From positions 1,984,001-2,048,000 of the forward strand of contig OY759220.1 of assembly GCA_963662175.1 (NCBI GenBank): a stretch of 64,000 nucleotides of DNA. The letters are read 5' to 3'. A program made the position numbers and the translations under genes. Origin of the DNA: Aradus depressus (taxonomy: Eukaryota; Arthropoda; Insecta; Hemiptera; Aradidae). The notes under the pieces were generated by a model that did not search any database, was not told where the DNA came from, and worked only from the letters and a program-made list of their open reading frames with translations. Positions 45,796 to 58,714 of the stretch are shown here, piece by piece. Numbering within the stretch: position 1 is the stretch's first letter; every line of letters begins with the position of its first letter.

Positions 45796-48073
45796 ACTAG
45801 CAGTAATACCCGGCGTTGCCCGGGGAACTTTGACTTTTCTACTAATATCTCCTAAAAGTCTTTTAAATTCTTCAACAGTACATTCATGATGTTATAATTT
45901 TCAATTATTCAAACGGAATAAGGCTTATAGTCCTTCAACGTCAAACACCCCAGCTAGTAAGTTTTTAGGACCCCTGGGCATCACAGCTAGTATGCGTCTT
46001 TCAACGGCGGAAACCACAGATAGTGAATACTTAGCATCGCTGGACATCCTAGCCAGTGCGTACTTAAGAACGCTATTGACCGCAGCTAGTAAATGCCTTG
46101 CAACAGCGGACCCCACAGCGAATACATAGTTACTACTACTACATGTGAAATTCATGCCAATCCGCTTACCCTTTAACAGTACATTCATGATGTTATAATT
46201 TTCAATTATTCATACGGAATAAGGCTTATAGTCCTTCAACTATAGCAACGCTAGTAAGTTTTTAGGACCCCTGGGCACCACAGCTAGTATGCGCCTTTCA
46301 ACGGCGGAAACCACAGCTAGTGAATACTTAGCTTCGCTGGACGTCCTAGCCAGTGCGAACTTAAGAACGTTTGTGACCACAGCTAATATATGCCTTGCAA
46401 CGCTGGGCACCACAGCTAGTACGTAGTTAGGAACGCTGGGCACCAGAGGTAGTATATGCCTTGCAACGGCGGATCCCACAGCTAGTACGTAGTTAGAACG
46501 CTGGTCACCGCAGCTAGTATGTGCCTCGCAAGAGCGGACCCCAGAGCTAGTACGTTTTTAGGAACGCTGAGCCCTACAGGTAGTAGGTGCCTTGCAACTG
46601 CGGACCCCACAGATAGTATGTAGTTAGAACCACAGGGCATCATAGCTAGTATGAGTTTTGCAACGGCGGACCCCACAGCTAGTACCTACGTAGTTAAATA
46701 CGCTGGGCCACACTGCTAGCGCCTTGCAACAGCAGACCCCACAGCTAGTACGTAATTAGGAACGCTGGGCATCACAGCTAGTAAATGTCTTGTAGGTGCC
46801 TTGCAAGAGCGAACCCCACAGCCAGTACATAGTTAGGAACGCTGGGGCTGAGCACTACAGCTAGTAAGTGCCTTGCAACAGCGGACCCCACAGCTAGTAC
46901 GATATTAGGAACGCTGGGCATCACAGCTAGTAAATGTCGTGATGTGAACCCCACAGCGAATACATAGTTACTACTACTACATGTGAAATTCATGACAATC
47001 CGATTACCCTTCAATGATTCAGCATTATTTTTATGCTTAGCCCCCCCTCCCAGATTTTTAAAATGTCACATAGTGTATTTTTTTATTTGACCATCAAGAA
47101 TACTACATGTGAATATTCGTGACAATCCAATCATCCGTTAATGACCTATCACTATCTTCAAATTTAGGCCTACCCCCATAACCCCCCTCCCGTTCACAAT
47201 TTTTTGACGTCACACACCCTATTTTTCTACTTGGCCTTTATGAATACTTCATGTGAAATTTTGTAACAATCCGATCATCCGTTAATGACTTATCACTATA
47301 CTTATACTTAGGCCCCCATCAACCCACCCTCCCGTTCAAAATTTTGTGACATATACACTCTATATTTCTATTTGGCTTTTAAGAATACTACATGTGAAAT
47401 TCCATGATAATACGACCAACCGTTATTGAGCTAGCACCATATTTATATTTAGGCCCTCCCGCCACTACCCCCCCTCCCGTACAAAATTTTGAGCCGTTAC
47501 ACCGCCTATTTTTTTATTTGGTCTTCAGGAATACTCCATGTGAAATTTCGTGACAATCCGACCAACCGTTAAAGAATTAGCTCTATATTTATACTTAGGC
47601 CCCCCCACAACCCCCCCTCCCGTTCAAAACTTTGGGACGCCACACACCTTTTTTTCCTATTTGGCTTTTAGAAATACTACGTGAAATTTCATGACGATTC
47701 GCCCATTAGTTAATGAGTTAGCTCTATATTTATACTTAGGCCCCCCCACAACCCCCCCTCCCGTTCAAAACTTTGGGACGCCACACACTTTTTTTTCCTA
47801 TTTGGTTTTTAAAAATACTACGTGAAATTTCATGACAATTCGCCCATTAGTTAATGAGTTAGCACTATTTTTATACTTAGGCCCCCCCACAACCCCCCCT
47901 CCCGATCAAAATTTTGGGACGCCACATAGCCTATTATTCAACCGGGCTCAAAAGAATGCTACATGGGCAGTTTCATAAAAATCCGTCCAGCGGTTTGGGC
48001 GTGATGCTGGAACAAACATACATACATACAAACAAACAAACAAACAAACCCCGTTTCAGCTTTATTAATATAG
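45796..48073 (+). mobile_element. Head/tail retroposon-like element, copy 1
   Basis: Head ACTAGCAGTAATACCCGGCG, then an array of 33-bp units (about 45939-46975) holding a second copy of part of the head (about 46168-46230). Next come six or so ~140-bp units (about 47036-47920) and the tail GTCCAGCGGTTTGGGCGTGA, CAAA repeats and GCTTTATTAATATAG. The insertion point is fixed by the split 31-bp array. No genuine coding capacity; class unknown. Confidence 0.8.
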
Positions 48074-48137
48074 ATAATATAAAGGAATACACATATAAAA
48101 CAATAATGACACATATAAAGGAATCTTTAACAAACTA

Positions 48138-49494
48138 ATTATGTGTCATAACATATTACGTGTCATTATTATGTTAATATTGTAAAAGTAATGGTCACTG
48201 ACTCAATTGTATTGTATATAGGGCTGATCCCTTTAAACAATAACAATTATTATTATTATTATTATATTGACAAATTAGGGTTTCTGAGTTGAGCCCCCTT
48301 CCTTTCTCTTTGTCTGAAAGTCAATAGATGTCGTTCTTATGGGAATCTGATTAGAATGTCGTGTCAATACATTCATTCTATCAGGAGGTATCGTTTTTTT
48401 TTATTTTTATTTTTGGAATCAGTGTCGAAAACATAAAATTCCGGTGAAAACTCAACCACAAATTTTTGACCAATTACATAACTTCCCCTGTACATCGTAT
48501 AGAGCCTGGAGAAGTAAAATGAATACTCCTGATATGTGTGTATCCAGAGTGGACAATACGGACGACACCAAATCGGCCTAAGAGAAGGGGAGGGTTAGAG
48601 GAGTGGGGGTTCCGCAATAAACCTAGTAACTATCGATGTATCGAATGTGTCGATACTACAATTATATTAAGAACTTCCTGAGTAATAAGAGATCTACAGT
48701 CTTTCAATCAAATTGGCACATTTGATTCAAAGGGAGAGTGACAACTTATTTGATTTCTTCGGGTTGGGTAAGCAAATTGACCGCAAATTCACAGACAACT
48801 TTTTAATATTCATAAGAGCAATGAGAGGGGCAAATTAAAATAATTAAATAATCTTATTCTAATTAATTAGTCTGGCTTGATTACTGGGTCAGTCAGCTCA
48901 CTAGTCTTCTGTTAAACCTCCGATCAATTTGAACTCTTCCAATCACTAATTTCATCGACGAGCTAATCTCGCTGTAGTTATTTTGCTTGATATTTTCACA
49001 ACGATTTGCTCAACTTTTAAACGAAGTTTTATTCTATTTATTATTCTCTTTGCGTTGATTAACATGAACATGTCCCGATGAACTTCACAAATTGTTATGC
49101 TTCTGTTTGCGGATTCAGAAGTTTCAGAATAAAACACTTACAACAAGTCAAAAAATTCCACCATATTTATATAAAATACACAATATATTTCGCTGGTTAG
49201 AGCATTGTTAAATGTACAGGATACACACTTATGACTGGTGGGAATATTTTGAAAAAATCAAGATACAATATGGGAGTATGGGAGGGGGGGGAGGAACTAC
49301 CATACTATATCACAATTTAATCAGGACTCTTTTCAGCCAAATCGATAAATTGTTTTCAGAGGGAGAAGGAAACAATTAACTTATTTCTGCTGGGGAAGTA
49401 CGTTGCTGACGATTTATTTCGTTTCTTCTAAAGAAGTGCCGATTCTGTTACCTGCTCGTCCCACGTATTACAGATTTTTTCTCTCTGTTTACAG
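48138..49494. mobile_element. MITE-family fragments before exon 2
   Basis: 48260-48500 holds minus-strand and 48500-48790 plus-strand pieces of the CTTCCCCAG MITE family. A right end (CTGCTGGGGAAGTACGTTGC) lies at about 49388-49407, less than 100 bp before the exon 2 acceptor. The middle, about 48800-49180, is AT-rich with nothing recognised. Confidence 0.5.
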
Positions 49495-49710
49495 ATCCTT
49501 GCGCTGGGGTCTCCTGCCCCGCTGGAGAAGTGTGTCTGGTCTCAGAAGGGCGAATACCTCGATGTTCCTGTCCGGAACAGTGTCCCCTCGACCATGCCCC
49601 TGTCTGCGCAACTGACGGCCGCACTTTTACCAATGAGTGCGCACTCCGGGTCGATGCATGTCGGACCCGCCGCAAACTTAAAGTCATGTACCGAGGCCCC
49701 TGTGATCAAG
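49495..49710 (+). CDS. Exon 2: follistatin-like Kazal module (agrin-like)
   Basis: It begins after a strong acceptor (CTCTGTTTACAG) and ends at a strong donor (AAG|GTGAGTAC). Both borders are phase 1, so the exon is a symmetrical module. It encodes DPCAGVSCPAGEVC.. with the same ten-cysteine spacing as exon 1: four FOLN cysteines, then a Kazal part with PVCATDGRTFTNEC and RGPC. Joining with exon 1 gives GPC-D-PCAG with no stop. Codon use is GC-rich, like exon 1. Multi-module proteins of this type include agrin and related extracellular proteins; which one cannot be decided from two modules. No third exon is recognised before 64000. Confidence 0.85.
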
Positions 49711-49937
49711 GTGAGTACATCTAAATTGCACTTCTGAATCCTGTTATTTGTTTGCTGCAGTGGTCATACCTCTTAAGGTCTCATGGTAAATATTCTTTTG
49801 GTGCCCTCAAATTTCATGACCATTTTTGTAAAATACATGGCAACATTATTTAGTTAATAAATCGTAATTGCATTAAATGATAAACATATAATTATGCATT
49901 TTTGAGTTAAATATTACAATTAAGTGACACTATTATA
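49711..49937 (+). other. Start of intron 2
   Basis: From donor GTGAGTAC. Intron 2 reaches beyond the window: no further exon with Kazal-type cysteines is visible up to 64000. Confidence 0.6.
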
Positions 49938-50652
49938 TCGATGCGTTCCAGGCAAAAGGCCCTAACCCACATAAGGCTAACTTTACAGGAGAAAGAAACA
50001 ACTGTTTCATTATTAAACAAACCAAGTTGGCTTTCCTCATTAGTTTAATTGTAATTTTTAAGAATCTTTTCTGTTACATAGAACAATTATTTTTCATCAA
50101 TACTTGCATCTCTTTCTAAAGTGAACCACTTTGTTGATTAGGGCCTTTGTCACCTTGTAGCAACGGGGCCTGTCTCATAATGTAAAACCAATAGGTTAGG
50201 GCTTTTGGCAGTTTTTGAAAGTCCCGAATGCTCATAACGAAAGCCCTAACCCACTTCTATCATTGGTAAAAAAAAAAATTACCTTTTATTAAATGTTTTA
50301 ATTTATTTATATTTAAAAAAACCCGATTAGGGCGCTAGATTTAAATGAAACGGATCAATCAACAGGACTAAACTAGTGGGATAGGGCATTTGGACTGGGG
50401 GATAGGTCTTTTGATCTCTCAAATGATTTAAAGTTTAGTGAGAGTATGAGGGTTAGGGCCTTTTCCCTGGACCACATTTTGCAATGCCAAATACCCTCCA
50501 ATTTCTAATTTCCTATTTTTATATATTTCGTTAAAAATTATTACAAAATGGAGTTAACAGAAATGTGCGGGATAGTCAATAGTGTGGGATAGGGCCAAAA
50601 CATGAAAATCTCAAAAATTGACCGATAGGGCCTTTTGCCTGGAACGCATCGA
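49938..50652. mobile_element. 715-bp DNA transposon with 27-bp perfect TIRs
   Basis: Terminal inverted repeats begin TCGATGCGTTCCAGGCAAAA and are identical for 27 bp. TA flanks both ends (49936-49937, 50653-50654), as for Tc1/mariner-type insertion. There is no ORF. The motif TAGGGC or its complement recurs about nine times, mostly as GGTTAGGGC, GATTAGGGC or GATAGGGC. It lies 227 bp downstream of exon 2. Confidence 0.85.
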
Positions 50653-50654
50653 TA

Positions 50655-51065
50655 TTTAAATTTGCAGGTCAGTAAATGTGTATCTGCCCGAGTGACATCT
50701 CAGATCGTAGCCCATGTTTGTACCAGACTTATAAGGATGCTCATGTGAAATGTCATCGAAATCCAATCAAGTTTCACCACTCCTAAGTTTTGGCCCCTCA
50801 AGTATTCCTTATCCCGTTCAGAATTTCGAGAAGTCACATAGCCAACAAGTTTCGTCAAAATACGATCAACCGATAGAGAGCTAGTATTATTAAAACCTTT
50901 CGGATCTCCACAACTTCCCTCTCGTTCAAAACGTTAGAATCCCACGTGACCATAGTTTGAGCTGACGTTACTAAGCTGACGTTACTAAGCTGACGTTACT
51001 AAGCTATCAGATAAAATAACATCAATAATATATAATTACAAGTTATTTTTATAAATATATTTTTA
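50655..51065. other. Retroposon tail-like units and short repeat
   Basis: Decayed relatives of the ~140-bp tail unit (AAATGTCATCGAAATCCAAT, TACGATCAACCGATAGAGAG) precede a 13-bp repeat, AGCTGACGTTACTA, in about three copies at 50958-51003. Confidence 0.45.
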
Positions 51066-54000
51066 ACTAGCAGTAATACCCGGCGTTGCCCGGGGAACTT
51101 TGACTTTTCTACTAATATCTCCTAAAAGTCTTTTAAATTCTTCAACAGTACATTCATGATGTTATAATTTTCAATTATTCATACGGAATAAGGCTTATTG
51201 TCCTTCAACGTCAAACACCCCAGCTAGTAAGTTTTTAGGACCCCTGGGCATCACAGCTAGTATGCGTCTTTCAACGGCGGAAACCACAGATAGTGAATAC
51301 TTAGCATCGCTGGACATCCTAGCCAGTGCGTACTTAAGAACGCTATTGACCGCAGCTAGTAAATGCCTTGCAACAGCGGACCCCACAGCGAATACATAGT
51401 TACTACTACTACATGTGAAATTCATGCCAATCCGCTTACCCTTTAACAGTACATTCATGATGTTATAATTTTCAATTATTCATACGGAATAAGGCTTATA
51501 GTCCTTCAACTATAGCAACGCTAGTAAGTTTTTAGGACCCCTGGGCACCACAGCTAGTATGCGCCTTTCAACGGCGGAAACCACAGCTAGTGAATACTTA
51601 CCTTCGCTGGACGTCCTAGCCAGTGCGAACTTAAGAACGTTTGTGACCACAGCTAATATATGCCTTGCAACGGCGGATCCCACAGCTAGTACGTAGTTAG
51701 GAACGCTGGTCACCACAGCTAGTAAGTGCCTTGCAACAGCGGCCCCCACAGCTAGTACGTAGTTAGAACCACTGGGCATCACAGCTAGTATGTGTTTTGA
51801 AACGGCGGACCCCACAGCTAGTACGTAGTTAGGAACCCTGGTCACCACAGCTAGTATGTGCCTCGCAACAGCGGACCCCACAGCTAGTACGAAGTTAGGA
51901 ACACTGGGCCCTACAGGTAGTAGGTGCCTTGCAACTGCGGACCCCACAGATAGTATGTAGTTAGAACCACAGGGTATCATAGCTACTATGAGTTTTGCAA
52001 CGGCGGACCCCACAGCTAGTACCTACGTAGTTAAATACGCTGGGCCACACTGCTAGCGCCTTGCAACAGCAGACCCCACAGCTAGTACGTAATTAGGAAC
52101 GCTGGGCATCACAGCTAGTAAATGTCTTGTAGGTGCCTTGCAAGAGCGAACCCCACAGCCAGTACATAGTTAGGAACGCTGGGGCTGAGCACTACAGCTA
52201 GTAAGTGCCTTGCAACAGCGGACCCCACAGCTAGTACGATATTAGGAACCCTGGGCATCACAGCTAGTATGCTTTTGAAACGACGGACCCCACAGCTAGT
52301 ACGTTTTTAGGAACGCTGGGCCCTACAGGTAGTAGGTGCCTTGCAACTGCGGACCCCACAGATAGTATGTAGTTAAAACCACAGGGCATCACAGCTAGTA
52401 TGAGTTTTGCAACGGTGGACCCCACAGCTAGTACCTACGTAGTTAAATACGCTGGGCCACACTGCTAGCGCCTTGCAACAGCGGACCCCACAGCTAGTAT
52501 GTAGTTAAATACGCTGGGCATTACAGTTAGTAAGTGCTTTGCAACAGCGAACTTCACAGCTAGTACATAGTTAGGAACGCTGGGCACTGCAGCTAGTAAA
52601 TGCCTTGCAACAACGGACCCCACAGCTAGTACGTAGTTAGGAACGCTGGTCACCACAGCTAGTATGTGCCTCGCAACAGCGGACCCCACAGCTAGTACGA
52701 AGTTAGGAACGCTGGGCATCACAGCTATTAAGTGCCTTGCAACATCGGCCCCACAGCTAGTACGTAGTTAAATACGCTGGGCATTACAGTTAGTAAGTGC
52801 TTTGCAACAGCGAACTTCACAGCTAGTACATAGTTAGGAACGCTGGGCACTACAGCTAGTAAATGCCTTGCAACAACGGACCCCACAGCTAGTACGTTTT
52901 TAAGAACGCTGGGCATCACAGCTAGTAAATGTCTTGTAGGTGCCTTGCAACAGCGAACCCCACAGCCAGTACATAGTTAGGAACGCTGGGGCTGAGCACT
53001 ACAGCTAGTAAGTGCCTTGCAACAGCGGACCCCACAGCTAGTACGATATTAGGAACGCTGGACATCACAGCTAGTAAATGTCTTGCAACAGTGAACCCCA
53101 CAGCGAATACATAGTTACTACTACTACTACATGTGAAATTCATGACAATCCGATTCATGACAATACGATCAACCGTTAATGAGCTAACTCTATATGTATA
53201 TTTAGCCCCCCCCCCCACAACCCTCCTTCCTGTTCAAAATTTTGGGCCGTCACACACCTAATATTTCTATTTGACCTTTAGGAATACTCCATGTGAAATT
53301 TCGTGACAATCCGACCAACCATATATATATTTATACTTAGGCCCCCCCACTACCCCCCCTCCCGTAAAAACTTTTGAGCCGTCACACCGCCTATTTTTTT
53401 ATTTGGTCTTCAGGAATACTACATGTGAAACTTCGTGACAATCCGACCAACCGTTAAAGAATTAGCTCTATATTTATACTTAGGCCCCCCCACAACCCCC
53501 CCTCCCGTTCAAAACTTTGGGACGCCACACACCTTTTTTTCCTATTTGGCTTTTAAAAATACTACGTGAAATTTCATGACGATTCGCCCATTAGTTAATG
53601 AGTTAGCTCTATATTTATACTTAGGCCCCCCCACAACCCCCCTCCCGTTCAAAACTTTGGGACGCGACACACCTTATTTTTCTATTTGGCCTTCAGGAAT
53701 ACTCCATGTGAAATTTCGTGACAATCCGACCAACCGTTAAAGAATTAGCTCTATATTTATACTTAGGCCCCCCCACAACCCCCCCTCCCGTTCAAAACTT
53801 TGGGACGCCACACACCTTTTTTTCCTCTTTGGCTTTTAAAAATACTACGTGAAATTTCATGACGATTCGCCCATTAGTTAATGAGTTAGCTCTATATTTA
53901 TACTTAGGCCCCCCCACAACCCCCCCTCCCGTTCAAAACTTTGGGACGCCACACACCTTATTTTTCTATTTGGCCTTTAGGAATACTCCATGTGAAATTT

Positions 54001-54540
54001 CGTGACAATCCGACCAACCGTTAAAGAATTAGCTCTATATTTATACTTAGGCCCCCCCACAACCCCCCCTCCCGTTCAAAACTTTGGGACGCCACACACC
54101 TTTTTTTCCTATTTGGCTTTTAAAAAGACTACGTGTGAAATTTCATGACGATTCGCCCATTAGTTAATGAGTTAGCTCTATATTTATACTTAGGACCCCC
54201 TTACAACCCCCCCTCCCGATCAAAACTTTGGGACGCCACACACCTTCTTTTCCTATTTGGCTTTTAAAAAGACTACGTGTGAAATTTCATGACGATTCGC
54301 CCATTAGTTAATGAGTTAGCACTATTTATATACTTAGGCCCATCTTACAACCCCCCCTCCCGATCAAAATTTTGGGACGCCACATAGCCTATTATTCAAT
54401 CGGGCTCAAAAGAATGCTACATGGGAAGTTTCATAAAAATCCGTCCAGCGGTTTGGGCGTGATGCTGGAACAAACATACATACAAACAAACAAACAAACA
54501 AACAAACAAACAAACCCCGTTTCAGCTTTATTAATATAGA
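51066..54540 (+). mobile_element. Head/tail retroposon-like element, copy 2
   Basis: Nearly identical to copy 1 in the head and first part of the array, including the internal head repeat (about 51440-51510). The two therefore share a duplication history. The 33-bp array (about 51210-53110) is much longer than in copy 1. Eight or so ~140-bp units follow (about 53165-54395), alternating between two types. The tail ends TTTATTAATATAGA. Confidence 0.8.
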
Positions 54541-56009
54541 TTATATCACAATGTACACAAGTTTTAATTTGTGTTCATATCTATACATACATCTTTTTTT
54601 TTTGGCATTTTTCTTCCATAGTGGATCGGTGTCACCATATTTAAAGTCAGTCTGAACGTTGTGCTGACGTTGGCATAATCCGAAACCAGCACACGCTATG
54701 GCTCTGTCAGTTAACAAATATTAAATCTATAAACCGTTAAAAAGCAAGAAATTTGAAGAATGGAGTCTACCGAGCTCAGGATCGCCACTTAGGTCAGATG
54801 TTTTAATCGGGAAGTTAAAAATAACTTTGAGCACTTCGTCCTTCGGATGGGACTTTAAGCGATGTTCCAGGACTTTTTCGAATGTGAGGTACTCGATAAT
54901 GAGACGTATGTTATGTAAATAAACCTGGGTAGGTGAAATTTCACTTAGGTTGAAAATAGCCTTGAGCACGTCGTCCTTCGGATGGGACTTTCCGGATAAA
55001 TCTGAATCTGTCGTATCAGTTTTAACAATTATTAAGCCTATAAACCGTTAAATAGCGCAAATTTTTTGAAAAACATTTTTATTTTGATTTTTGTGTAGGA
55101 TTCAGATAATCCGGTCGTTCTCTATCAGTTTTAACAAATATTAAATCTATAAACCGTTAAAAAGCGAGAAATTTCAAGAATGGAGTCTACCGAGGTCAGG
55201 ATCGCCACTTAGAAATCTAGTTGAGGCACTTAGGTCAGATGTTTTAATCGGGAAGCTAAAAATAACTTTGAGCACGTCGTCCTTCGGATGGGACATTAAG
55301 CAATGATCCAGGGCTTTTTCGAATGTGAGGTACTCGATAATGAGACGTATGTTATGTAAATAAACCTGGTTAGGTGAAATTTCACTTAGGTTGAAAATAG
55401 CCTTGAGCACGTCGTCCTTCGGATGGGACTTTCCGGATAAATCTGAATCGGTCGTATCAGTTTTAACAATTATTAAGCCTATAAACCGTTAAATAGCGTA
55501 AATTTTTTGAAAAACATTTTTATTTTGATTTTTGTGTAGGATTCAGATAATCCGGTCGTTCTCTATCAGTTTTAACAAATATTAAATCTATAAACCGTTA
55601 AAAAGCGAGAAATTTGAAGAATGGAGTCTACCGAGCTCAGGATCGCCACTTAGAAATCTAGCTGAGGCACTTAGGTCAGATGTTTCAATCGGGAAGTTAA
55701 AAAACACTTTGAGCACGTCGTCCTTCGGATGGGACTTTAAGCGATGATCCAGGGCTTTTTCGAATGTGAGGTACTCGATAATGAGACGTATGTAATGTAA
55801 ATAAACCTGGTAAGGTGAAATTTCCCTTAGGTTGAAAATAGCCTTGAGCACGTCGTCCGTCGGATTCTGTCGTATCAGTTTTAACAATTATTAAGCCTAT
55901 AAACCGTTAAATAGCGTGAATTTTTTGAAAAACATTTTTATTTTGATTTTTGTGTAGGATTCAGATAATCCGGTCGTTCTCTATCAGTTTTAACAAATAT
56001 TAAATCTAT
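54541..56009 (-). repeat. Three ~415-bp repeats related to the SINE 3' body
   Basis: The block at about 54720-54990 recurs at 55140-55430 and 55570-55870. Plus-strand text includes GTCGTCCTTCGGATGGGACT, GGTACTCGATAATGAGACG and AATAAACCTGGGTAGGTGAA. These align in order with the SINE's central and 3' blocks. The preceding part, TTATATCACAATG to about 54720, recurs at 58231 and 60832. Confidence 0.75.
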
Positions 56010-58230
56010 AGCAGTTATACCCGGCGTTGCCCGGGGAACTTTGATTTTTCTCCCAATATCTTCTATAACGCTATTCAGTTCCTCGACAGTACATTCATGA
56101 TGTTATAATTTTCAATTATTCATACGGAATAAGGCTTATAGTCCTTCAGCTGTTGTAACGCTAGTAAGTTTTTAGGACCCCTGGGCACCACAGCTAGTAT
56201 GCGCATTTCAACGGCGGAAGCCACACCTAGTGAATACTTAGCATCGCTGGACGTCCTAGTCAGTGCGTACTTAAGAACGTTTGTGACCACAGCTAGTATG
56301 TGGCTTGCAACGCTGAGCACCACAGCTAGTACGTAGTTGGGAATGCTGGGAATCATAGCTAGTATGTGCCTTGCGACGGCGGACTCAACAGCTAGTACGT
56401 AGTTAGGAACGCTGGTCACCACAGCTAGTATGTGCCTCGCAACAGTGGACCCCACAGCTAGTACGAAGTTAGGAACGCTGGGCATCACAGCTATTAAGTG
56501 CCTTGCAACAGCGGACCCCACAGCTAGTATGTAGTTAAATACGCTGGGCATTACAGTTAGTAAGTGCTTTGCAACAGCGAACTTCACAGCTAGTACATAG
56601 TTAGGAACGCTGGGCACTACAGCTAGTAAATGCCTTGCAACAACGGACCCCTCAGCTAGTACGTAATTAGAAACGCTGGGCATTACAGCTAGTAAATGTC
56701 TTATAGGTGCCTTGCAACAGCGAACCCCACAGCCAGTACATAGTTAGGAACGCTGGGGCTGAGCACTACAGCTAGTAAGTACCTTGCAACAGCGGACCCC
56801 ACAGCTAGTACGATATTAGGAACGCTGGACATCACAGCTAGTAAATGTCTTACAACAGTGAACCCCACAGCGAATACATAGTGACTACTACTACATGTGA
56901 AATTCATGACAATCCGATTCATGACAATACGATCAACCGTTAATGAGCTAGCTCTATATTTATACTTAGTCCCCCCGCCCCCCTCAACCCCGCCACTCGT
57001 TCAAAACTTCGGGACGCCACACTCCTTATTTTTCTATTTGGCCTTCAGGAATAATATATGCGAAATTTCGTGACAATACGACCAACCGTTAATGAGCTAA
57101 CTCTATATGTATATTTAGCCCCCCCAACAACCCTCCTTCTTGTTCAAAATTTTGGGCCGTCACACACCTAATATTTCTATTTGACCTTTAGGAATACTAC
57201 ATGTGAAATTTCATGACAATTCGACCATTAGTTAATGAGTTAGCACTATTTATATACGTAGGCCCCCCTTACAACCCCCCCTCCCGATCAAAACTTTGGA
57301 ACGCCACACACCTTATTTTTCTATTTGGCCTTCAGGAATACTCCATGTGAAATTTCGTGACAATCCGACCAACCGTTAAAGAGTTAGCTCTATATTTATA
57401 CTTAGGCCCCCCCACAACCCCCCCTCCCGTTCAAAACTTTGGGACGCCACACACCTTTTTTTCCTATTTGGCTTTTAAAAATACTACATGTGAAATTTCA
57501 TGACGATTCGCCCATTAGTTAATGAGTTAGCTCTATATTTATACTTAGGCCCCCCAACTACCCCCCCCCCCCCCCCCTCCCGTAAAACATTTTGAGCCGT
57601 CACACCGCCTATTTTTCTATTTGGTCTTCAGGAATACTCCATGTGAAATTTCGTGACAATCCGACCAACCGTTAAAGAGTTAGCTCTATATTTATACTTA
57701 GGCCCCCCCACAACCCCCCCTCCCGTTCAAAACTTTGGGACGCCACACACCTTTTTTTCCTATTTGGCTTTTAAAAATACTACATGTGAAATTTCATGAC
57801 GATTCGCCCATTAGTTAATGAGTTAGCTCTATATTTATACTTAGGCCCCCCCACTACCCCCCCTCCCGTAAAAAATTTTGAGCCGTCACACCCCAAATTT
57901 TTTGATTTGGTCTTCAGGAATACTACATGTGTAACTTCGTGACAATGCGACCAACTGTTAAAGAGTTAGCTCTATATTTATACTTAGGCCACCCCACAAC
58001 CCCCCCTCCCGTTCAAAACTTTGGGACGCCACACACCTTTTTTTCCTATTTGGCTTTTAAAAATACTACATGTGAAATTTCATGACGATTCGCCCATTAG
58101 TTAATGAGTTAGCTCTATATTTATACTTAGGCCCCCCCACAACCCCCCCTCCCGTTCAAAACTTTGGGACGATGCTGGAACAAACATACATACAAACAAA
58201 CAAACCCCGTTTCAGCTTTATTAATATAGA
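56010..58230 (+). mobile_element. Head/tail retroposon-like element, copy 3
   Basis: Head GCAGTTATACCCGGCGTTGC, a 33-bp array at about 56140-56885 and ~140-bp units at about 56930-58170. The end is shortened (ATGCTGGAACAAACATACAT) compared with copies 1, 2 and 5. Belongs to the tandem triplication. Confidence 0.8.
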
Positions 58231-58714
58231 TTATATCACAATGCACACAAGTTTTAATTTGTGTTCATATCTATACATACATCTTTTTTTTTTTTGGCAT
58301 TTTTCTTCCATAGTGGATCGGTGTCACCATATTTAAAGTCAGTCTGAACGTTGTGCTGACGTTGGCATAATCCGAAACCAGCACACTCTATGGCTCTGTC
58401 AGTTAACAAATATTAAATCTATAAACCGTTAAAAAGCAAGAAATTTGAAGAATGGAGTCTACCGAGCTCAGGATCGCCACTTAGAAATCTAGCTGAGGCA
58501 CTTAGGTCAGATGTTATAATCGGGAAGTGAAAAATAACTATGAGCACGTCGTCCTTCGGATGGGACTTTAAGCGATGTTCCAGGACTTTTTCGAATGTGA
58601 GGTACTCGATAATGAGACGTATGTTATGTAAATAAACCTGGGTAGGTGAAATTTCACTTAGGTTGAAAATAGCCTTGAGCACGTCGTCCTTCGGATGGGA
58701 CTTTCAAAGTTATA
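58231..58714 (-). repeat. SINE-related module, second unit
   Basis: One copy of the module seen three times at 54.7-55.9 kb, ending abruptly at GGATGGGACTTTCAAAG where the next head begins. Confidence 0.7.

Larger units (their letters stand above)
45549..48137. repeat. Inverted repeat enclosing an array and an insertion
   Basis: Arms of about 59 bp at 45549-45607 and 48079-48137 are inverted copies with a few mismatches (ATATGTGTATTCCTTTAT in the left arm). The interior holds a 31-bp tandem array and then a 2.28-kb retroposon-like copy inserted at a unit boundary. The arm adjoins the Penelope-like end, so the palindrome is probably part of that element. Confidence 0.7.
19972..49494 (+). other. 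Intron 1 of the Kazal gene, 29,523 bp
   Basis: It is bounded by GTGAGT at 19972 and a pyrimidine-rich acceptor (TTTTTTCTCTCTGTTTACAG) ending at 49494. It joins two phase-1 exons; the split codon across the junction is GAT (Asp), giving GPCDPC. It contains essentially only repeats: SINEs, LINEs, Penelope-like ends, MITEs and minisatellites, listed separately. Confidence 0.75.
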
